64,000 nucleotides of DNA from Haliclona indistincta. Its lineage: Eukaryota > Porifera > Demospongiae > Haplosclerida > Chalinidae. This document shows positions 14,104-26,157 of the stretch, in pieces (the stretch's first letter is position 1; each line of letters begins with the position of its first letter). The stretch is taken from positions 876,092-940,091 of the forward strand of contig OZ024792.1 in NCBI GenBank assembly GCA_964017065.1, in the 5' to 3' direction. The position numbers and the translations under genes are program-made. Below the pieces are notes generated by a model. That model was given only the letters and a program-made list of their open reading frames with translations, made no database searches and had not been told where the DNA came from.

Positions 14104-15330
14104 GTGGTGCATCAAGGACGAATGCTGCAGATGAAAGGAAAATTATCAGACAAGGAACGTGTGTTGATGTTATCAATATCTCCAATTAACCATGGTCATG
14201 TTGTGTGTGTGAGCACTATATTTATCATGCATACTACGTTTATTACACAAAGCAGTATTTTAGCAACAACAGTGACAAAGACGAGGGGCGGGTCAAATAC
14301 AATACACGTGTTCCTACCGGTAGGTGATCTTTTAAGTAAAACTCGAGATGATTTTGTAGTAGGAATTTACCCTTTAACGATCAGCGACGAAGAAGGCAGC
14401 GCAGAGTTGGAGAGCGCCCAGGCACTACCTTGCCCTCTACGATGGATGCCGCCTGAGAGTGTAACTCTTTATCCCATCATCGATCCTTGACCCCTTGCGC
14501 GGGTAGTGAAATTTCCTGAATCTCCTGTTCAGTTCTCCACAAGCTACTGCAGAGTTTAGACAGCGCTGTCAGCACAGGCATTGTCGACGGTATGTCTTGT
14601 ATCTTACACTGAAAAAACATTGTTTAGCAGTGCTTGCATTGTATCTAGCGCCTCGGAACCCGGCAATAGCCACAAGAATGTAATTAGGGCGTGTCAATTG
14701 TTCAGCGAAGAATGTATTAGTTGCTCGCTGCTAACTTCAGCCGCGACTTCAGCACGGTCTAGCGGGCCTCATCGCGGCCTAGCTCATGATGCTGGACGAA
14801 GAGACGGCCGCGGGTACGCAGCACCGGCAGCAGTCTTGTAGCTCAGGACCAGCGCCCTGTAGCCTAGCAGCCACCACCCCATCTCCACTACATACAGAGC
14901 GGCGTTCACTCCAGAGATGTTTCTAGCTCTTCGCCTCCTCCAAGCGGACCAGATGCTAGTCGACTTGAGCATCCACCACAGGATTGTGCTAAGACGATCT
15001 TCGTAAAAGATCCTTTGAACTCTGATGGTTCACACAATGTAACCCTCGGAATAGACTTTATAATATTGCTTGCCTCCATTCCGGCGCTTCCCTTGCTTTA
15101 GCGTAACAGGCGAGGAGGAGAATCGAGCAGCAGATGATGAACGCTCATCATCTCCCCAATCTCCAGTTACAGGCTCTGGAATAAATTTAGAACTGGACGT
15201 ATCAGCCATTGTTGTCCAACCACAGAACGGTAATAATCCAGCAGCACCCACTGACAGCATCACTGGTGAACAGCCTCGGCAAGAGATACAGGACACTAAC
15301 AATCAACTCACTGCTACTGTTGAAAGCTAA
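14104..15330 (+). other. Possible degenerate small gene(s), unassigned
   Basis: No feature I can name. 15113-15330 is open and reads as a Ser/Pro/Glu-rich tail (GEEENRAADDERSSSPQS to NQLTATVES and a stop) after an acceptor-like CTTTAG. A short coding-like piece near 14918-15003 (SSSSPPPSGPDASRLEHPP) precedes it. The style resembles the charged-protein family, and the piece lies next to a MAGUK exon copy just as member F lies next to the real MAGUK. It could equally be noncoding. Confidence 0.25.
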
Positions 15331-15720
15331 CTTGCAGTTCCTGGTTTCACGTAAGGAACACAGGTGTCTGCACTTTGCTGGAAAACAAAAGTTCCTCGAT
15401 ACAGCAGCATTGAGAACAGCTCTGTTATACATGTACAGCAATAGCAGTCTAGCTCTATTTTAACTAGTTGAGACACAGATGAGCTATTTTATCTGTAGCT
15501 ATGGGATTCACCTTATTTATTCCTCTGCACTGTCATTATTGCATTCTCATCTACCTTTTAAAGTTAATTAAAATCATGTGATGCAGCCCACAATGTACAT
15601 TTACAGAGTTACTAGTTACTCTACAAAGGTAGCTCACATATATGCTTGCATGCAGCTAGCAAATTCAACATGCCTACGAAACAAATTTAATAACTATACG
15701 TTTATACACAAACTCGACAT

Positions 15721-15882
15721 GTCCAAGCTAGTTGCCGGTACCCAGGAATCACTCAGTTGCTATATCTCATCTCTGGCTTGTCTCTCACTCTTGTATGTGA
15801 CTGATGCATCGAACCAGAATGGCTGCTGTTATATAGACAAGAATGGTCCTGTGGTAACTCCTGATAGCCGGCCTCCTGGAAC
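15721..15882 (-). pseudogene. Stray copy of the last exon of the MAGUK at 31-34 kb
   Basis: On the plus strand it matches 31149-31316 with small deletions: GTTGCCGG, TATCTCATCTCTGGCTTG, TCTCTCACTC, GTATGTGAC, GATGCATCGAAC, then CTCCTGATAGCC. It is thus a reverse-oriented relic of the exon encoding the guanylate-kinase C-terminus. A large deletion removes the middle. Confidence 0.85.
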
Positions 15883-16049
15883 AAGGTTGTGTATGTACTA
15901 TGATGTAGGATAGTATTCTCACAACTGTATACAGAGGCAGTCACAGCAATTCTATCCTACAGTGTTGAATATTCTGGTTGAGTGTTGAATACATGGTTGA
16001 ATATTCTGTGTAAGGACTGCATCTCAATCAGTATTATGTGTGCGCGAAC

Positions 16050-16125
16050 ATGTGTGTGTGTGTGTGTGTGAGTGAGTGAGTGTGTGTGTGTGTACGTGTG
16101 TGTGTGGGGGGGTGGGGTGTGTGTG
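16050..16125. repeat. GT microsatellite
   Basis: TG/GT repeats with TGAG interruptions; also present before DNAJB11 exon 9, so possibly carried along with the duplicated intron. Confidence 0.8.
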
Positions 16126-16154
16126 TTCAGTTCATTGCCGTTGTACCAATGGAG

Positions 16155-16540
16155 GCTCTATTCTGCAGGAGAGCCTCATTGATGGCCAAACCTGGTGATA
16201 TAATTATTCTGGTCAATAAAACACTAAGCATTGTTCTTTGTTCTCTTTCTGTGTTCATACCTTCCAATAGCTTATCATGCATGGTCTGTTTAAAGTTGCA
16301 AATAATAACGTTTACAATGTAGTTCGCAATGCAATGACTGAGTGGGTGGGGCGTGTATGTGTGTGTGCGTATGTGTAACTGTATTATTATCATTAGGTTC
16401 GAGTGAGTCGTGAGAAGGTCACATGGCCGGGTGCTAGGATACAGAAGAAGGGAGAGGGTATGCCTAACGATGAGAACAACATGATGAAGGGCACCAAGTC
16501 ACACCACCACCAAGTCACCTTTAGAGATTTTCTAATCGTA
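16155..16540 (+). pseudogene. DNAJB11 exon 7 and exon 9 copies
   Basis: 16165-16225 resembles exon 7 (CAGGAGAGCCTCATTGATGG, then CTGGTCAATAAAACACT). 16397-16494 is exon 9 with its GTTCGAGTGAGTCGTGAG start and the preceding AG intact, broken off after ATGAAGGGCA; a short piece of the exon end follows. Exon 8 is missing between them. Confidence 0.75.
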
Positions 16541-16899
16541 GTCAGATTGTAGTGTAATACCAGCTGGTGTTAGTAAGAAGAGTGGGTGGCTGAGTTTATA
16601 GTATACACACAGTGATAGTTGATTCATTTTAAACCTTTTTTTCTCATAATAATGAACTTACCCATCATGTATTAGGATAGTTTTTATCGAAACACATTGT
16701 TAATGATAGCATCCGCCATCGAGCAGACTACCGCTATAAATCAAAATTCTATTATTCATAATTGCCAGCATGAATGACTGACATTCCTGTTTTTGTAAAT
16801 GGTTATCAAGAAGTTTCATTGTTTCAACTTCCATTGTGAATCTGTAGTGACTGCTATAATCACTAGCTTGCTGATTTACACTATCTTGGGCGTGCCTTA

Positions 16900-17520
16900 A
16901 ATTAATGATAGCATTCGTTACTAATTAATTTTAATTTTTGTTACGGCTGCTGACTAGTAAACAATGTGAGTTCTTGCTATATCCTATAGATGTATTTCTT
17001 TTCTTCTATTTCCTCTTAATCCTACTCCTATTCCTTTACTGCCTATTTCCAAGCTTCCTACAGTATGTTTACATGTACTTAGTCTTACCACAGAACTGAC
17101 ATGACTGAGGTGATGGCAACCAGCATGATAAACCTCCTAGCCCTCCACCTTCTAAGCCATCGCCATCGCGTAAGATCAAAGGTAAGCCTGGATGCATCTA
17201 GCCTCGTACCTAGGCGCTAGTATGCATCATAATCACGAAACTTGACTATCTCAGCGGCTTTGTTCCATAGTCCAAACTAAGGAAGCTCCTGATATTGTCA
17301 GTAATCAGATAAGACCATTCAATGAAACAGATTCACACAAAAAAAACCTCCAAATAACAACGATGATGAGTCTGAGACTAGTGTTCCTGATGTGCATGGT
17401 ACTGCTGCCAAGGCAGTGATGATGAGGCAACTAACAGACAATGATGACAATGAGAACTGACGTGCAGATGCCGAGGCTGGTCATACCACCGATAAGACTC
17501 TTTATTTCGGTAAGAAAGGC
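16900..17520 (+). pseudogene. Broken member B of the charged-protein family
   Basis: Shares with members C and D the upstream block (TTCATTGT, TAATCACTAGC, GGGCGTGCC) and a first-exon end AAACAAT followed by donor GTGAG at 16966. The next exon-like stretch (to 17181, AAAG then GTAAGC) starts with A rather than G, which destroys the split start codon, and the terminal exon has early stops. Confidence 0.5.
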
Positions 17521-17929
17521 AGAATCCCTCTCTAGTAGCTGCCAACATTATTCATTCTGTAGATTGTTTTCAAGAAACTAATGTTGATCATAGCACTGCA
17601 TTGCTCTGCATTTGTACTACCAGTGATTATCTCCTTGAATGGTGGAGGGAGAATCACACTCAGCAATGAGAAAGATTAGACCAACAACTCACTGTCCTGT
17701 CTTATATGCATGTACATTCTAGGCTCGTGCTGTCACTACTGTGTCATTTTCTATTCCCCTATCATGTATTGTTATCTACTTGATCCATAAATACTTCATT
17801 ATTATGAAAGCCAACTCTTGAAAAAATGACACTGATTTTAAAAAGCAGTCATGTGGGCTATATTGTCTACCAGTCAATCTAAAGCCAAGTTTCTACATGT
17901 ATAGTTTCTAAGTTATATCTCCTTCACAC

Positions 17930-18215
17930 CTCTTTTGAGAACAAGGAGAAGATAGGGAATGAAGATCATGCACTCATCTCGATGGCCGAAAGCCTACAGC
18001 AGTCTTAGCTCACTCTCAGTTTTCCACAAATTTCATAAGTCACCTTTGGGTAACCTGGAAAAGAAGGCAAATGTATAGTATAAAGAGTGGGGGTGACTGA
18101 GGATTAGTGTGCACTAATAAATGATGATTGCTGTCTACAAACAGTAAACAGCTTTCATTGCATCTCTTCAGATCTGATCATGATCAGAGAAGAACCAAAA
18201 CTGCATTCAGTTGAC
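17930..18215 (+). pseudogene. Decayed DNAJB11 exon 6/8/9/10 remnants
   Basis: Short matches in the parental order: GAGAACAAGGAGAAG (exon 6), CACTCATCTCGATGGCC (exon 8), AAGTCACCTTTGG with GGAAAAGAAGG (end of exon 9), then the intron block with CTACAAACAGTAAACAG and CTTCAGATCTGATCA (exon 10). Strongly decayed. It sits upstream of member C, as the other copies sit upstream of A and B. Confidence 0.65.
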
Positions 18216-18580
18216 ACTGGGGGACATGATTACATTAATTTTTCTCTCATAAAAAGGTACCAATTAATCCATCGTTTATTAATAATAGGCTAGCCCTCTT
18301 TATCAAATCATATTCAATAATCATTAAGCAGGTGATTTGATGCCGAAGCGAACATCAGATAATGCTTTTTTGTCTGTGCTGTTTGTCGGTAATATGTTGT
18401 TTTTGACCCAAGTAGTTTCATTCTGAGTGTAATGACTGTGGTTTAAGTTATAATCACTAGCATTTTGGCTATTACTTATCATCTTCATTATTGTGATAAC
18501 TGGGCGTGCCGGTGCCGCCTTGGATGATGTCATTAACACGGCGATAGATTTTTACCATGGCTGCTAGACAAGAATAAACA

Positions 18581-19338
18581 ATGTGAGCTAAGCCTTCACA
18601 ACAATCGTGTTTCCTTCTCCTTCTTCTTTCCTTATCTGTCTTCCTTTACTGTCATTCTCAAGCTGAATTTTTAACTCTCCCTCCATTCTTAAACTTGTCA
18701 TGCAGGTCAAGTAATCAACATCCACTTGAGCATGCTGACATCGAAGAGCACCCAGCTGAAGAGAGTGTTCCAACAAGTGGCTCTCTCTCAGATGGTAAAG
18801 CTAGTCTAAAACCTCATCGCCATACGGAAGGTAAGCTTGTGTGATCATGTAAAAGCTTAAGATCATGATTTTTTATACAGGTGGAGACACTAGCGAGAAA
18901 AAAGTTGCTGCAAGTGACAAAAATCCGATAAAGTTTCATGAATTGGATTCAACACCAGGTGACACTAGCAAGCGGACTGTGGACCATGATGTCGAGGACA
19001 GCGAATCGTCCGTTCATAGCGATTCGATTGATGCTAACAGCAGCGATCCTCACAATGAAGAAGACCTCACATTCTTCAAACTAGTGATGAGTATGAACAA
19101 TGTTGGCTATCCTTGTATCACTGGACGCACCAAGCAGACAGAAGACAGTAAATTTAAAGAGATAGTTCTTAGCAACTCAACTGTTCTTGTTCCTAATGAC
19201 CAAGATGCTAATGGACATGACCTCTCCAAACTACATGTGAGTGTTGGAGATCCCTGCGTCATTGAACACAGTGAACCTCTTGTATCTTATAAAGTGAGAG
19301 AGAGCGATATCGCCACACTCAGCGGTCAACAGGATTAG
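18581..19338 (+). CDS. Member C of an unrecognised short charged-protein family
   Basis: Model: exon 1 ends with AT at 18582 followed by donor GTGAGC; exon 2 is 18706-18830 (125 nt), exon 3 is 18881-19338. The start codon would be split AT|G, giving MSSNQHPLEHADIEEH; 585 nt in total, 194 aa. The protein is acidic and Ser/Asp-rich with no domain, TM or signal I recognise (EDSESSVHSDSIDANSSDP; later SVGDPCVIEHSEPLVSY). Same exon plan as member A and same upstream sequence as B and D. Function unknown; a disordered nuclear or cytosolic protein is likely. Confidence 0.55.
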
Positions 19339-19561
19339 TTGTGGGACAACACACTCCAACATTCAATACTATCCGTCATTCATTCATAATTCATGACGTG
19401 TATCATAGTCATTACAATCACTTGATCACATCCCAATCTTGACACATGTATCAATAATTATTATCAATTTTTTGCCAGCACTTTGAGATTTTGATACATG
19501 TAAGTTCTACATAGCTACTTGACTGTATTTATATCATTGGCTTTGTTAGTAATCTGCTCAG

Positions 19562-20470
19562 GCCTCAAGGATAGATCTAGGGATCATTGGTACCACAGTA
19601 TGTGTTCAAGGGTAGTTCTAGGGGTCATTGGTACCACAGTATGTGTTCAAGGGTAGTTCTAGGGATCATTGGTACCACAGTATGTGTTCAAGGGTAGTTC
19701 TAGGGATCATTGGTACCACAGTATGTGTTCAAGGGTAGATCTAGGGGTCATTGGTACCACAGTATGTGTTCAAGGGTAGATCTAGGGGTCATTGGTACCA
19801 CAGTATGTGTTCAAGGGTAGATCTAGGGATCATTGGTACCACAGTATGTGTTCAAGGGTAGTTCTAGGGATCATTGGTACCACAGTATGTGTTCAAGGGT
19901 AGATCTAGGGGTCATTGGTACCACAGTATGTGTTCAAGGGTAGATCTAGGGGTCATTGGTACCACAGTATGTGTTCAAGGGTAGATCTAGGGGTCATTGG
20001 TACCACAGTATGTGTTCAAGGGTAGTTCTAGGGATCATTGGTACCACAGTATGTGTTCAAGGGTAGATCTAGGGGTCATTGGTACCACAGTATGTGTTCA
20101 AGGGTAGATCTAGGGGTCATTGGTACCACAGTATGTGTTCAAGGGTAGTTCTAGGGGTCATTGGTACCACAGTATGTGTTCAAGGTTAGTTCTAGGGATC
20201 ATTGGTACCACAGTATGTGTTCAAGGGTAGTTCTAGGGATCATTGGTACCACAGTATGTGTTCAAGGTTAGTTCTAGGGATCATTGGTACCACAGTATGT
20301 GTTCAAGGGTAGTTCTAGGGGTCATTGGGGCCATCATAATGTGTTCAAGGGTAGTTCTAGGGGTCATTGGTACCACAGTATGTGTTCAAGGTTAGTTCTA
20401 GGGGTCATTGGGGCCATCATAATGTGTTCAAGGGTAGATCTAGGGGTCATTGGGGCCATCATAGTGTGGG
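19562..20470. repeat. 41-bp minisatellite, ~21 copies
   Basis: Unit: ATTGGTACCACAGTATGTGT then TCAAGGGTAGTTCTAGGGATC. Units vary at a few fixed positions (GTAGATCT or GTAGTTCT, GGGATC or GGGGTC). The last units replace TACCACAGTA with GGCCATCATA. There are no unique spacers, and 41 is not a multiple of three, so it is not coding. Confidence 0.95.
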
Positions 20471-20791
20471 CATGTGAAAATATAAGTGCACTAATCTAAA
20501 TCATTTGCAGAGGAAGTCATTAATTTGCATAAGTCACATGAGGTGCATACTAGGCCAACACATAATTATTGCCTCACTTTCAAAAGAAGATCTTTGACCA
20601 AAGCATGCAATTATAGCACGGTTATTATAGCACGGTTATTGTGTTGTATGCAAGGTAAAGCATTCGGGATTGGATCATACAGGATTGGGTCACAGGCAGA
20701 TACAGCACTCGGCTTCACCTCGTGTTGTATCAGCCTTTCAACCCAACCCCTCGTGCTTTAGCTTCCACACAGCATTCCGACCGTGCTTTAA

Positions 20792-21450
20792 GGTGGCGGT
20801 ATACCAGGTTTATGAATATTAATGAGCGACTTTCTTTTCTCTATAGCTCGTGAAAGAGCAACGCTGGCTGCGTGAAACTCACTCTGATGCATCATCAAGT
20901 GTGTCTCAATGTATAATGCAGCTTGAAACGTTGCACAATATTCTACACCAGAGAATAATCGACATCGTACGGATACGCATTTTTCTATCCAAAAATCTCT
21001 CCTGGCTAACCGTGCAGCAAAGGTTGCCAGCTGAAATTCAACTCTTACAAACCATTTCTAGGTGCTGTTGAAGAGTTTTCTGCATTTACTTTTTCCAATT
21101 ATTTTTAAGAAAAATGTGTTGACATCCAAAATTATGGCAGATTTTGCAGTGATGCCCATGTTTGTCGGCGCATAAAACAGCTATGTTCAGCGTGGGTCAA
21201 CAAAACGCTTCGTCCGCACCTGCAAAATTTACTTAGCTTTGAGTATGTTAGCCCATCTTGAAGTAAATAATTATATTGGTGCAGATTCTTGGCTAGAAGC
21301 CGGCAGACTAGAATAAGCCATGATTATCAATGAATACATTTTAACGCTGAAGTCCACGCCCATTCTGCACAGATGTTGCCGCTACCTAACGATATTCACA
21401 GTGCGCATTCTATGAGCATTTTTGTACGCACTAAATGGTATACCGCCACC
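20792..21450. mobile_element. Non-autonomous TIR element, ~659 bp
   Basis: Perfect 15-bp terminal inverted repeats GGTGGCGGTATACCA at both ends. No transposase inside. No clear target duplication beyond a few A residues. Confidence 0.6.
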
Positions 21451-22021
21451 AAAACTGGTACATAATAGTGGTAGGTGCAACCTTGTAATAAACTGGCCAT
21501 ACATGAGAGTACACACCAAGAATACATCCACAATACAGCTAAAAGGGATCTGTTCAATGAGCACCAGACAGGCAGAATGAACAAAGGAATGAATGAATCA
21601 ATCAACCATTACCTGTGGTTGATTGCTTGTTGTGGTTACTACTGTACATTGTGTATACATGTACATATTTTTATTTTAACCCCCAAATGTATTCCAAACC
21701 CATAGAAACCACATAATACACTAGCCTGCAGGCCAATACAATTATTGATGAACTCACTGATTTAGCAGTGACTCCTTCACAGTTATAGACAGCTGATTTA
21801 GCACTGGATCTGTAGTTGATATTCATGATGATGTGATTAAATGATTATCGATTCATCCTTGTGGTGCCTTGATAAAAGTTGCCGCTATAGAAATATTGAT
21901 AAACAACTACATAAAATTAATATTAATGATAATTATGAGTGGAAAAGTTAAGTGCATTAGTTAAAATTATTTAGCAATTATGTGTAGATCCTTCTGAAAC
22001 AGAACATGATCATGCAAGGTT
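21451..22021. other. Intergenic, AT-rich
   Basis: No gene, repeat or motif I can support. AT content rises towards 22 kb. Confidence 0.5.
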
Positions 22022-23575
22022 AAATCCAGTAGCGTAACTACCGTGAGGCAGAGGAGGCGCTTGCCTCCTCGCTTTTGACCAACCAAATTTTTTATGAACG
22101 TACATGTATAATATCTTGCCTAGTACAGCTGTTTCGCCTAACACAGATGTCTCTATCTTTCTCTCTTCTCCATCCAGGATACGTACCGCGAACGCGCCAT
22201 GCTATGGCGCTGCTACGAGGACGAGGAAGTAATTGCGAGGACGTAATTATGCCACGCGGTAGACGTGGCATATTTAGGGTTGGGCGGAAAACAAGATGGC
22301 GGCTACACTTAGGCTAAACGCAATAATTCACGTATATCTTGGCTGTTGACGACATCATGGGTATTTTAACTACCTAGGGGCTATCCTAAGAGGTAAGCGC
22401 TTACAATGAGTCTACTCATAAAGACTATAAGGTCAGTTGCTATGGGCATGACAAGATGGCGTCTCGTCTGGAGGCACTAAGTACGGCACTGCCATATCTT
22501 CGCCATACGGGCGTTTCAAGCTAATCTAACGTTCTGACGCTCTTTGCACGATTTGTGCGATTATAAAGAGACCTTCAGAAGCAAAAGAAACCAGGTCTAA
22601 GGTAGTAAACCAGAGTTCACGTGGTCACCCGTTTGTTCATCTTCTTTCTTCTTCTTCTTCTCCAGCCAGCCTACCGCCGTGGCGAGTGAGCTATTCAAGA
22701 CAAAACCTACATAGCAACTACACTAGTCGTTGGGAGCAGTGCACCTGATGTCTATTTAAGCCTAAAACACTAACAGAAGCGAGTATTTCCAAGAAAACAG
22801 CGATTTTTGGTCCATAACAGACTCCATTCCATCATTCTGTTTGAACTCCGTTACTAGGTTACGCCTACTCGCGCACGCCCGTGTATGTAATTATTCTAAT
22901 ACAAGCGCACCTTAGTACAAATTGCTTGTAACGCGAGTGCTGCTGCCACTAGCTGTGTTGTTCACAGCAGACAACGTGCAAATCTTCACTGTTACACTGG
23001 ATTTGTCTGTTCAGGCTTGTAAGAATGCTAGATTAAGCTTAGCTAATGTTGCATGGTACGTGTTGCTGCTGCATGCATGCAGTACAGAGTCGATCGCCAG
23101 TGCACTACCGTCGTACCGTGCCCCGGTCTCGGCTGAAATAGTTCAAGAGGCTCTATACACTGTACTAGCATAAGTGCCATCTAAGTCATTAATAAAAAAA
23201 AAGAAAAGAAACAAGTAATAAAAACATTTTAACCAAAATGCAAGAGATTTAGGGTTGTTACATTTGTCGAAAAAGAAAGGAAACAAGATTTTGAGGATTG
23301 TAACAATAGCAGTGTAATGCTACCTCCCTAAATTAACTGCTTTCGATAGTTGTGGTTAATTTAATAGGGAGGTAGCATTACACTGCTATTGTTACAATCC
23401 TCAAAATCTTGTTTCCTTTCTTTTTCGACAAATGTAACAACCCTAAATCTCTTGCATTTTGGTTAAAATGTTTTTATTACTTGTTCAATGAATATTAATT
23501 ATATATTTGCAAAAATCGCGCGCACTTACGCGCGCGCCTCCTCGGTTACCAACTTCTAGTTACGCCCCTGAAATC
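22022..23575. mobile_element. TIR element, ~1.54 kb, with internal palindrome
   Basis: The left end CAGTAGCGTAACTA (22027) and right end TAGTTACGCCCCTG (to 23570) are imperfect inverted repeats, both followed inward by an AGGAGG-rich stretch. AAATC flanks both ends (22022-22026, 23571-23575), a probable 5-bp target duplication. It has no transposase. Its middle holds ACAAGATGGCGGCTAC (22291) and a TTC-rich stretch (22637-22663), both shared with the insertion at 52.2-54.4 kb. Confidence 0.65.
23210..23485. repeat. Long palindrome inside the 22-kb element
   Basis: Arms 23210-23337 and 23355-23485 are reverse complements apart from a 3-nt indel, with a 17-nt loop. Includes TAGGGTTGTTACATTTG and its complement. 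Confidence 0.9.
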
Positions 23576-24549
23576 AGCTGATCATGCTCTTAGCTAGATT
23601 ATTCATTCGGTCATTCAGCGGAACCACTACCAAGCTTAGCAATGCTGTCTAGCATTATCCATTCTTTTGGACTAATTAGACTAGTCTAGTCTTTCCATTA
23701 TTTATGCGCCATTGTTCCATGCACAGCTAGCTCAGTGAGAGAAGAGTGTGAAACTTACTACGATCCAAGCAGGCAATGTAAAATAGAAACAATATCCACC
23801 AAAAAAGTCTTTGCAAAATGTATCTGGTATACAGATCGACTGTTCGGCTTACTGCATTGTCACGATGCACACAATGCTACGACCCTCGTGCCTAGACAGG
23901 ATGTCACTTGAATTAATTTTTATAATTAAAATAATTAATTTTTGTACGAGTTCGAGCGAGCAGACTGTCAATGAAAATGTGTAGCGAAATACGTTTGAGC
24001 TATTTTTGCAACGTTGTCGATAACTGCTTTGCTGAAAATAGGTAGACCCACTAAACATCAGCTTGCTTAATCGACCAAAGCTGCGATTCCATATCAGAAC
24101 ACTGCCACGAGCCGAGCAAGCAAGCTACACTGTGTCTGTGACGACTAGTACTGCATACAACACTATAGCACACCAGCATAACTACATTATTACAGAGACA
24201 ATACCATGTCACTAACAATGTTCCTAGCGCTCAAGGAGCCGTGTAGTGCTCGTGACAATTGGAGAAGAGTCAGTTACAGCCAGACATTGAACAGTAAAAA
24301 TAAGTCTGTTTGTCCCAGAGAGTGCCATGGAAGTTGATAATGTTGGAGAATATCTCACGGGCGTTGCAAGAAAAGCTGCACACTGAAAACAGAAAAGACA
24401 AGCTGCTCAGAACTGCAGACTCAACAAGCATGCTTCTTAATATGCGCACGTGATTGCATGTGACGAGGCTAATCAGCTTTAGTTTACAAACATGCTTCAC
24501 AAGGATAGAAAACAGTTGTTGTAGACTCTTCAAGGGGAAACAACAAAAG
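23576..24549. other. Intergenic
   Basis: No gene I can support. Presumably holds the 5' region of the small gene at 24550. Confidence 0.4.
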
Positions 24550-24888
24550 ATGGGAAATCAACCAGATAAAGGTGTGCTAAAAGACGAGGCAAAAGGCTCG
24601 TCTCCTGGCACGACAGGCTCTCCTCTATGCTCTCCTCGAACAAAACGCTGTACATGTATACTCCAGAAAAAAGTTACCGATCCCTCTCAATCAAGTTCCT
24701 CACAGCAGCAGCAGCACCGCAACCTCTCTCCTGAACATGTGCGTCCCTTTGTTGAGCAGAAAGAATGCGTGAGTCCCATTCGACGAGTATTGTCACTGGA
24801 TAACTCGTTGGAACGCTCATTGGAATCTTCCTTAATTCTTCACCCTGAACCTCTTCCTGAATCTTCAGAATCTCCCAATCAACATTGA
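24550..24888 (+). CDS. Hypothetical 112-aa Ser/Gln/Pro-rich protein (E)
   Basis: Open from ATG (MGNQPDKGVLKDEAKG) to TGA. Low-complexity with SQSSSSQQQQH and an SLE repeat (LSLDNSLERSLESSLILHP). It resembles the terminal exons of members A, C and D in composition and lies in the same region, but I see no shared motif. The Gly after Met could be a myristoylation site, though position 6 is not Ser/Thr. Earlier exons may exist. Function unknown. Confidence 0.35.
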   Translation: MGNQPDKGVLKDEAKGSSPGTTGSPLCSPRTKRCTCILQKKVTDPSQSSSSQQQQHRNLSPEHVRPFVEQKECVSPIRRVLSLDNSLERSLESSLILHPEPLPESSESPNQH

Positions 24889-25822
24889 CCAACCATCACT
24901 CTAGAAATCACCGGTACTTTCGCTGGTACTATTATTATGTCAGCTTTATTAATCAGTATCTATTTTAATTACTACACAGCGTTTTATGGTGTTTATAATC
25001 AAACTTTTGACATTAAGTTTGTTCCTATTAATTTTGTGAGCAGACTTGAGAAAGAGGTCCTGGCTCCATTTCGCTCCTGCAATTTTCGAAAGCACGCATG
25101 TTTCAAGTACTATGCCTCTAAAATGTGATATACAGAATGATACACAAAAAGAATTCCATTGAATTTTGGTATGTAATGTTTGACTGAGTAGCAGCCATTT
25201 GAAAACAGGCATGTGTTCAAAAATTGCAGGGGCGAAGTGACCCCTTTTCTCATCCCGCTCACATTTTTGCAAGGTATCACTAATCAGTGAGAATATGAAA
25301 AATGCTCAAAAAATAATTTAAATTTTGTCTATAATGACTTATATCCCGTTGCGTGAGTGTATCAAAGTTGCCGCCCGTGGTTTAAAACGCACTAAAGTGC
25401 CATGTGATTACGTCATGAGGACTATATCATCCTTTGATGTTTGATATGGTACCTCGGTGCAAAGGTCACGGACTGCCGGCAAAAAACTTAGTTTAGAGCA
25501 AGAAAGCGTATTCAACACAGATCCTACGAGCTAAAGAAATGTTCTTCTAGCTTAGCACACCTAGAACATAGTAGTGTAACGAGTCTCGGCGGCCACACGT
25601 AGCATAACTCGCCCCTAGCATAGCACGATCGAAGCGCTAGACACACACAAAACGACGATAAATAGTTTCTTTCCTATTTTCCACACTTTGCTTCGCTCTC
25701 CTTGCGGTTGCTGTCTCTACACTACACAGCAGATCCTATCATGACCTCGACCTCAGCTACCTCGTGGCCATGTGGTTTTACTGACGTCATTTAGCAACGG
25801 TGCGGCCACCGTTAGCAACGGA
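24889..25822. other. Intergenic up to assembly gap
   Basis: No gene supported. Ends in the short repeat GTTAGCAACGG. Confidence 0.5.
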
Positions 25823-26022
25823 NNNNNNNNNNNNNNNNNNNNNNNNNNNNNNNNNNNNNNNNNNNNNNNNNNNNNNNNNNNNNNNNNNNNNNNNNNNNNN
25901 NNNNNNNNNNNNNNNNNNNNNNNNNNNNNNNNNNNNNNNNNNNNNNNNNNNNNNNNNNNNNNNNNNNNNNNNNNNNNNNNNNNNNNNNNNNNNNNNNNNN
26001 NNNNNNNNNNNNNNNNNNNNNN
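25823..26022. other. Assembly gap, 200 N
   Basis: Exactly 200 N with TTAGCAACGG(A) on both sides, so the gap probably covers a tandem array of that unit; 200 may be a placeholder size. Confidence 0.95.
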
Positions 26023-26041
26023 TTAGCAACGGAGATAAATT

Positions 26042-26157
26042 AGTTATAACACCCCGTATACTCGTGAATTATCCGTTTACAGTCACTCGCACTAGGGCGC
26101 TTCGCGCCCTCGTGACTGTAAATCGGATAATTCACGAGTATACGGGGTGTTATAACT
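26042..26157. repeat. 116-bp palindromic MITE-like hairpin
   Basis: AGTTATAACACCCCGTATAC begins the left arm and its complement ends the right arm; the centre is GGGCGCTTCGCGCCC. The arms are nearly exact. Confidence 0.85.

Noticed and set aside
14104..14490. 128-aa open frame after member A
   Set aside because: No compositional bias or motif typical of coding sequence here; probably the 3' flank of A.
19562..20470. CRISPR-like direct repeats
   Set aside because: Units are contiguous with no unique spacers, and this is an animal genome; it is a minisatellite.
22075..22317. 80-aa open frame inside the 22-kb TIR element
   Set aside because: No transposase motif and not continued; the element is treated as non-autonomous.
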